Assembly: GCA_015680685.1 (NCBI GenBank)
Contig: MNCI01002706.1
Location: forward strand, 956,758-1,020,757
Direction: 5' to 3'
Length of the DNA stretch: 64,000 bases
From: Gnetum montanum
Taxonomy: Eukaryota; Streptophyta; Gnetopsida; Gnetales; Gnetaceae
The notes beneath the pieces are model-generated. The model saw only the letters and a program-made list of their open reading frames with translations. It did no database searches and had not been told where the DNA came from. A program made the position numbers and the translations under genes. Positions 57,641 to 64,000 of the stretch are shown in pieces. Every line of letters starts with the position of its first letter. Positions within the stretch are counted from its first letter, which is position 1.

Positions 57641-58187
57641 ATCCAACCTTAAGAAGGGGAGTGCACCCAAATATTGTGTACCTTTTGAAATTTATGAAAG
57701 AATTGGTGAAGTGGCATATCAGTTAAATCTTCTAGTAACTTTAAGAATTCATCCCATTTTTCATGTAAGTTTACTGAATAAATTTCATGAAAATGATGTA
57801 CCATATGTGCTAGACTAGAATACCTTGCCATTGCGGTCCAACACCAACTTTGATGTTAAACCCATTTCAATTAAGAACCAATGAACTAAGAAGTTATGAA
57901 ATAAAACTATCAGTGACATACTTGTTCAATGGTCAAATTTTGATCAGTAAACTTTGGAAAATAGGAAGTTTATTATTAACACTTACCTCCAAATTTTTGA
58001 TCATCATGATATTGAATGATAAATTTTATTTATTATTGATGTAATAAATTATTTTTTATAATTTTTGGTCTTCTATTTGTATAGATGGTAATGAGGATAA
58101 TAAAGAAGCTGAAGCTAAGGGGCATAATGAAGAAGCAACAACTAAGCAATTAGATATAGAGGAAGCACTCGAGGATAAGCAGGATGC
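57641..58187 (+). pseudogene. Integrase C-terminus and chromodomain-like tail of element D
   Basis: The frame 57609-57818 has YERIGEVAYQLNLLVTLRIH then PIFHVSLLNKFHENDVPYVLD, the standard gypsy integrase C-terminal motif. Past it 'KKLRNKTISDILVQWSNFDQ' (about 57880-57950) resembles the chromodomain core 'LRNKxIxxxLVQWxxxxxEDATWE'. An acidic end (about 58085-58190) closes the ORF. Confidence 0.8.
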
Positions 58188-58202
58188 TTGAGGGGGGTAG
58201 AT
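58188..58202 (+). other. Polypurine tract of element D
   Basis: TGAGGGGGGTAGAT lies directly before the 3' LTR. Confidence 0.85.
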
Positions 58203-58704
58203 TGTAACATCTCATCCCTTGTTAAGGGTATAAAAAAATTGTAACAATGTAATTAACCTTCAAAAGAAGGAGTACCTCATTATTAGGAGTTACAATTATT
58301 CATGTATTCCTTGGGAATGGGTTTAACCTATGCCATTTAAGGTCAAGCTTAGAGGTCATGCTAGCATGGAGTTGTGAAGCTTGGAAAGGAAAGTGGTGGA
58401 ATCCAAGTGAAGTAGGATAAGAAGGAATAGATCAGCCCTTTGGCTAGATAGCCTAACCATGGTGGAAGTGTCAAATTTCCTCTAAGGCTTAAGTGGCATG
58501 GGAAGATAACCCAGAGGACATTACAATACACTCTCCTATTCCATTTTTCCATTTTCTTTTCTATTCCATAGTACCAATTATTTATTTACTATTTAATTCA
58601 TTTATTAAGTATTTATTTTGTTTCTGTTATATTATTTAAGAAAATGATAAATGTGATAAATTAACCGATCATGTTTTTACGATATCTGAGAACAGGATGT
58701 CACA
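58203..58704 (+). repeat. 3' LTR of element D
   Basis: It pairs with 50207-50698 and ends AGGATGTCACA, followed by target duplication TAGGG. Confidence 0.93.
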
Positions 58705-58709
58705 TAGGG

Positions 58710-59055
58710 AATCCTAACTTATGAAAATGTTCCATAAGGTTTCCCTCCATTAGTCATCTACCATTTTCACAACTCCATGAAGCATCCTACATTGATTACA
58801 AATTAGAATTCTTCTCCATATGTTGATAGAACAACTAAAATAGATGGCGGTTGATATCTACTTGGTTAATTTTCTTCTCTTATGCTAGAGTAGGAGTTGG
58901 GATGATAGGTTCAACTTGTGAATCTACTTGTGGCTTCTCCATTCATTCAAGAATAGGATTAGGTATTGATGTTGGGTTGCTAGGCCCCACACCTACCCTC
59001 ATAGCATGAGCACATATCATTAATGCACAAAAAAGAAAAAATTAGCAAAACCCTA
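58710..59055 (-). pseudogene. gag: Gag N-terminal end of element C
   Basis: On the minus strand, from about 59025: 'MICAHAMRVGVGPSNPTSIP', an Asn/Pro-rich start, then short broken frames until the D insertion. It lies between the C primer site and the Gag remainder at 50206. Confidence 0.55.
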
Positions 59056-59071
59056 CTCTTTGATACCAACT
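59056..59071 (-). other. Primer binding site of element C (tRNA-iMet)
   Basis: Minus-strand AGTTGGTATCAAAGAG has one change from TTGGTATCAGAG and abuts the LTR edge at 59072. Confidence 0.85.
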
Positions 59072-61344
59072 TGTAATACTCTTCTTCTCATATCTTAGGT
59101 TGGAGAGCATTATTTTGGGTAGAACTCCTAATGGAACAATTATTCATGGCAAGAAATACAAATAATGAACTACACATTGAAAAGAATAGGGAACCTATCA
59201 TGAAGCTATCATCCCAAAGAGAAGAAAAGAGAAAACTAAAAGAAAACGAAAGAAATACATGAATACAAAATGATACAGGAATAAAAAATGCTAGTAAAGA
59301 ATAGGATAACATAAATTATGAAACTAAATTTCATAATATATATCAATTTCATATTGTCACTAGTCTAAAACATACATGATTTATAATTCCATAAATGAAA
59401 AAGAGAATTATTGTCTAATACAATGTTGGAGTTTCAAATATATTAAATAAAGATATATACTAATACATAACATTAAAAAGCCCATATCATCATAATAATT
59501 CTTTAAGATCTCTATTCCCCTTCCTAGAACTAATCAGCTTGAAAATAAAATGGGTTATTAGTATAAAATTGGATGAGAAACCTTGGCAACCTTTCCAATT
59601 GCCAAATGGATAGATCTCATGGGGATTATAAGGAGAATGACTAACCTACAAATATTTAGCTCAAAAAAACACACAAATGAACCACTTAAAATATCCATAA
59701 AAATATATAATTAGATAGCCATAACATCCATCCATCATATAATTCCAAAATCAAGATTTGCTTCCTCCAAAAATCGCCAAAAACAAGGAGGTTAGCACAC
59801 ACCGCACTCAATGTAATATGTGTGTTACATTGTCATGTGTACTTTCCAAAAGCCAAAACCAACATGTATCTAAACCAAATATCAAATTACCATGTGCATG
59901 GATTTATTATTAGTCTCAACTAAAACATGAAACATCACCTAGGACATTACTTTCAATTTTTTCCAAAAGTACCGATGCTGGAGGCATCACCCAAGACATC
60001 ACTTCTAATGTTGTGGAGTCACAAATCAAAAAAAAGAACCAATGAGCCATGGAAACACCCTCTTCTACAAGATGGAACCTGTGGCAAGAGCCACACTAGT
60101 GCACTCTATAGTGGAGATCAAATATCAAATCATCTCCAAGAAGCCCCATCTCTAACTGACTACACAAACTCAATGCTAGCTCCAACATCCAACAATCAAA
60201 TAACCTAAAAAATGGTAACCAAACTGCCAATGGGGGAAAATATCAAACAATAGACTTTGTCTCTTCTAGAGATCTAGTGATCCAAAGATCTTGACAAGGA
60301 TTTAGTTCATAGATACTTAAGTCATCAACACCCATTCCAAACACATGATAGGATGATCATCAAAGAGATTTGAATTCAATGTTCTAGGAATATCACAAAT
60401 TTTCTAAGATGTCAATAGAATCCTAAAGGGAAGAACAAGGATAATGTACCAAAATATTGATTATTTGATTTCATACATAGTTAAAAAATCACCAACAACC
60501 AACATTCCCATAAGAATCACCGCTCTTAAAAAATAAAGTCCAATTTGGTTTAACATAATGCAACAATCTTGCAATCTCAATAGATGAGTCAATGAAAGGC
60601 TTATCAAGGGGAAGGTTACCATAAGATTTAATGCTTCCAAGTGGTAAAATAAATATTATAAAAAATTGAGAAAGAATATCATATTCATCCAAAATTCACT
60701 CTAGCCATAAGATATCAAGTTACAAGAATTCAACAATAAAGGACTCAAGCAGGTAAATGTAAATATGGCATGAACAAAGAATCAACAAAGATCTAGATGC
60801 ATGGAACCTAAGAAATCCAAGTTACAGGCTGCATCAAAGAATCAAACTTCACAAAATCCAAATTTAAGATGAAACTAGGCTTGTAGGAAAGGTGTCTTGG
60901 AAAATAGGAGATGCCTTTGAAGTTAGGAGACATCTTGAAATCCTTGAAGATGTCTTGGAAGCCTGGTAGATGTCTTGGTCTATGCTAGGATGTCTTAGAA
61001 AACATATCTCTAGGTGAAAGAAGATGTCTTGCTAGAGACATCTTATGTATAGGTAAGACACCTTATTAGTGATATTGTGTTTCAGAAGAGACATCTAGTA
61101 AGGATTTGGAATGTCTTGTTTAGCCTAGAAAGACTAGAAAATAGTCAAGAAATACTCCAGAATGATGAGAATAGATAATGAATAGCAAGGGCTCCATGAG
61201 TTTATAATATGAATCAACAAGAAGGGATGAAAATTGCAAAACCAAGGTAGGAAGAGAAAATTGAAGTCTGTATAACCACAAGACTAGAAAAAGCTAAATC
61301 CAAAGAAAAACTATTACATCCACCAAGATCATAGAACATAAAAT
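59072..61344 (-). repeat. 5' LTR of element C, first 2.3 kb, interrupted by element E
   Basis: It matches 29687 to about 31958 along its length. The remaining 1.3 kb expected from the left LTR are not found before the window ends, since element E begins at 61345. GACATCTTG-type motifs cluster at 60890-61120. Confidence 0.82.
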
Positions 61345-62215
61345 TGATGAAGCATCATGGTTGTCCATGTTAATGGGATGTTGTCAATGTGATCCCATCA
61401 ATGTAGGGTTTGACCCATTGACATGTACCCATTGACAAGGCTTCCTATTTTTCCTATAAATACTTGCTTGCCAACTAAATTTATGGCATAAGTCTCATAG
61501 TTGTAGCAAAGCTCTAGTAGTTTTTTCCACTTGAAACTTAAAATATTTTTCTAAATGCTCATACTAGGAGTCAAAGAGTGTACTGATCTTTATTCGAGCA
61601 CTATTATACTTGAGCACTACAATGTGTGTTGCAATAAAGACAAGCTTTCTAATAAACCTTGTAGCACTTTGAAATAGATTAATTATTTTATATGCATTTA
61701 ATATTTTAAGAAATTTCCTTTAATGCTTTAAGTATTTTAATTAAGCTACTCTAAGCTAGATTAAGATAGATTAAATAGTTAAGCACATAAGTACAACCAC
61801 TTTGAGCATATGTTTGGCACTTGGTAATCCTAGTAACATTTAACGTTTGGCAACCTAGTAGCATTAAATGTGTTCAAGATGTGTACGGCAAGTGGAAATG
61901 GATGCTTATGTTAGGATTAGTTAAATGTTAGTTAGTTAGAGTAAATTAGTAATTAAATATATAATTCTTTATTCTCTATTTTTTGGCTAGTTAGAACATA
62001 AAACATAAAAATGATAAAAATCATGTCTCACTTGCACTTAACCATACCTTTACATTTCACAAGTGTAATTGGGAAGAAAAAAATTGTAACAATTAGTTTC
62101 ACCTCCTAGAGACCATTGTACTTAGAAGGCTATAAGTCCACATAATTTGACTAGATCGCATGTGAACACTTAGTGATTTGTATGGTTGGGCGTAGGATCT
62201 ACTTGCCACTCATCA
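61345..62215 (+). repeat. 5' LTR of element E
   Basis: Starts TGATGAAGCATC, ends CCACTCATCA. TATAAATA lies at 61455-61462 and a CAATAAAGACAAGCTTTC polyadenylation-side block near 61631-61648 matches A, B and F. Confidence 0.85.
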
Positions 62216-62216
62216 T

Positions 62217-62236
62217 TAGCATCATTATTAGGGACT
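62217..62236 (+). other. Decayed primer binding site of element E
   Basis: TAGCATCATTATTAGGGACT aligns with TGGCGCCGTTGCTGGGGACT; most differences are C/G to T/A changes as expected of methylated CG and CNG sites. Confidence 0.6.
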
Positions 62237-62397
62237 TGTAGTTTGATACATGCATTATCTAGGACTTAGTAAAAATTATTTAAGATTGTTGGAATGAACC
62301 GTAAAGTTGCAATCATTACAAAAATAAAAAATCATAATCATAGTTAAAGCACACTAAAATTTTATTTTAATCCAAAATTCTTTCTTCTCATAGGCAT

Positions 62398-64000
62398 GAT
62401 GAATAAAAACTACTAGTGCCCTAAGAAATCAAAGTGATGTACACTCATCCAAATCAGCTTGTACTTGATTTCACATTCATCCTACATTAGGATGAACAAC
62501 TGTGGTGGAGAGAAATTGAGAGCAACATTGTGTTATCACCCAACCAATCTATTCCTAGGATGCTACTCCAATCTCTTAATAGGTTGGGCATCTAGGATCT
62601 TTGCGAAGAGTATGTTGTGCAAGACCATGACTATTGGGACTACCATCCCATGGAAACACAATGTAAAAGAGATCAATACCAGGAGAAGCTCCATGAAGCT
62701 ATGAAGGACAAATGGTTCACTAACCCATTTTTCCTACTAAATCAAAAAGATAATGAGGATCCTCCCTTTAGGGGTTCTCAACATGAAGATTCTCCACCCC
62801 TTGACTCTGGTGAAAGGGGCTTGAACCTAAATCTATAGTTCACTATCAACAATCTAGTTCAAGCAAAAGTGGGAGTCAAGGAAGAGGCTTAAGCAAGCAT
62901 CATGATGATGACAAACCTTATGATCATGATTGTAACAAGTAGAGAGAAGGTGGCAAACACTATGATGGTGGTAGTCCTCCTCCCTCTTCACCCTCTTCAT
63001 CTACATCTTCATCTTCCTCCTCTAAATCTAACCAAAACTGTAGGGGACAAAACCATGATGGAGGTGAATGGTGGGACAATAATGATCATAAGCCCTGCCA
63101 TGAATGAAGGGGTAGCAAAGAACATCATAGGCATCATCAAAATCATGATGATGATGAACCTTTACTTGCAACTTAAATCAAGCTAAACATCACAAAAGTA
63201 GGTAGAATTCCAACCAAGCATGTGAAAGATAGTAGAATCAAAAAGTTAAATACGAAAAGTATCCCCAAACTTGAGGGGGAATATAACTTAGATCCACAAA
63301 CCCATCTTCAAGTCTTTTATGATGCTTGTGCCTTGTAGAACATTGAAAAATATTGGCAAAAACTTAAGCTATTTCTCAAGATACTCGCAAAAGAAGCTAA
63401 AATTTGGTACCACTCCTTAGAGCTAGAATTAATTCGTAGATGGAGTACGATGCTTGAGCTATTCAATGACAAATATTATACTACTCTAGAGTGTCCAATT
63501 TGAGAAAGTAACTCTAAGGTTGATGACAAGGAATACATGAACCCTTGGATGTAGTCATGGATAGGTATTATTCCTTTTTGCACATATGTCCTGGCCATGG
63601 TTATTCTCAATGGTTACAACTTCACCATATCATAGATGGGCTTCAATCAAAAATGAGGAGAACTCTTGGGGTCTATGCCTAAGAAAGATTGTTAAAACTA
63701 AGGGCTCATTAGATCCAAATGCTCAATGAGTAGGTTGTAAGAGAAGAAGAGGAGTTGAGAAAATAGGAAAGTGCTAAAGAATATAATTGGGATTCTTCCA
63801 TCAAAGAAAGGGAGGTTCAATTTTGTGATAGTGAGGGGGAGGCACCACTTAATGAAGTGATGCAACGAAAACCTTACTGATTCAAAAATTTGTTTCCAAA
63901 AATTTTGGCTAAGGTAGACAAAATGTGGAAATATTTGGATTGAAAATTCTAAATTACTTTGAAAATTGCAAAGGAATCCAAAGAACGAGGTAGTGATCAT
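62398..64000 (+). pseudogene. gag: Gag of element E, partial
   Basis: Near the start 'VLDFTFIL' and 'DEQLWWREIE', then 'IVLSPNQSIPRMLLQSL' mark the N-terminal block. The frame 62617-62838 (QDHDYWDYHPMETQCKRDQY) is the acidic segment, followed by a Ser-rich run (62970-63040). The core starts about 63240: 'IPKLEGEYNLDPQTHLQVFY', 'IEKYWQKLKLFLKILAKEAK', 'RRWSTMLELFNDKYYTTLE', and beyond 63560 in other frames. It is interrupted by at least six stops. The protein continues past the window. Confidence 0.75.

Larger units (their letters stand above)
50207..58704 (+). mobile_element. Element D: Ty3/gypsy retrotransposon with full pol, gag replaced
   Basis: It is 8.5 kb on the plus strand, with LTRs of 492 and 502 bp, target duplication TAGGG (50202-50206 and 58705-58709), a tRNA-iMet primer site and a polypurine tract. 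Protease, RT, RNase H, integrase and a chromodomain-like tail are present in order. Most of gag is absent; instead an inverted foreign fragment G lies between about 50720 and 54560. Short LTRs and a pol ending in a chromodomain-like tail suggest a Reina- or CRM-like chromovirus, an inference. Confidence 0.9.
29687..64000 (-). mobile_element. Element C: Ty3/gypsy retrotransposon (chromovirus-like), broken by B, F, D and E
   Basis: This minus-strand gypsy element extends past the right end of the window. Its own sequence is 29687-34049, 41445-43303, 48822-50206 and 58705-61344, about 10.2 kb. LTRs are about 3.5 kb, the primer site is tRNA-iMet, and the order is gag, protease, RT, RNase H, integrase with a C-terminal tail resembling a chromodomain. 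Long LTRs with this order suggest the Tekay/Del lineage, an inference. Four plus-strand elements have inserted into it, three of them in pol or gag. All frames are decayed. Confidence 0.85.
61345..64000 (+). mobile_element. Element E: gag-bearing gypsy-type retrotransposon, incomplete at window end
   Basis: On the plus strand: 5' LTR 61345-62215, a decayed tRNA-Asp-type primer site and Gag to the window end. It belongs to the same superfamily as A, B and F but is more divergent. Its U3 start (TGATGAAGCATCATGG) lacks the GATATC palindromes and has CATTGACA/TCAATG repeats instead (61365-61440). The left flank is AAAAT (61340-61344). Confidence 0.82.

Noticed and set aside
1-64000. Host protein-coding genes, tRNA or rRNA genes, CRISPR arrays
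   Set aside because: No frame outside transposon-derived regions resembled a known protein, and no cloverleaf, rRNA core sequence or spaced direct-repeat array was seen by eye.

Overview
The window looks like a stretch of a large, repeat-rich seed-plant nuclear genome. It is AT-rich and full of LTR retrotransposons, with plant-type primer sites (tRNA-iMet and tRNA-Asp) and an RTE-type LINE. I found no host gene, rRNA, tRNA or CRISPR array. Species cannot be decided from the sequence. Almost everything recognisable is a nested pile of retrotransposons, most with broken frames.

Left block (1711-18748): a minus-strand Ty1/copia element of SIRE/Maximus type ('S', about 2.05-kb LTRs, target duplication GTTGA) is split by a minus-strand element 'A' (3976-11267, target duplication CAGCT). 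A has about 0.95-kb LTRs, a tRNA-Asp-like primer site, a gag and an aspartic-protease reading region, but no reverse transcriptase or integrase.

Middle block (18749-29686): AT-rich, mostly unassignable DNA. It holds a plus-strand fragment related to the S LTR, a 38-bp minisatellite, a direct duplication of about 620 bp, a possible decayed LTR end, and a decayed minus-strand RTE LINE (25540-27000).

Right block (29687-64000): a minus-strand Ty3/gypsy element 'C' with LTRs of about 3.5 kb forms the frame. It is broken by four plus-strand insertions: B (34050-41444, target duplication CTAGG; gag-protease only, sister of A), F (43304-48821; gag only, same superfamily), D (50207-58704, target duplication TAGGG; a gypsy element with protease, RT, RNase H, integrase and chromodomain-like tail), and E (61345 to beyond the window; another gag-type element sitting in the right LTR of C). 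D itself carries an inverted fragment G (about 50720-54560) of yet another gag-type element, in place of most of its own gag.

The most interesting theme is the A/B/F/E(/G) superfamily: non-autonomous, gag-bearing gypsy elements with tRNA-Asp-type primer sites and no pol. A and B share a second, internal polypurine-like tract about 570 bp before the 3' one. A, B and F share a 3' segment in which a splice-acceptor-like site is directly followed by ATGG and a short reading frame. A, B and F begin U3 with clustered GATATC-type palindromes, most intact in A. They must be moved by an unseen helper. The full-size gypsy and copia elements in this window (C, D, S) use tRNA-iMet primer sites and are unlikely helpers.
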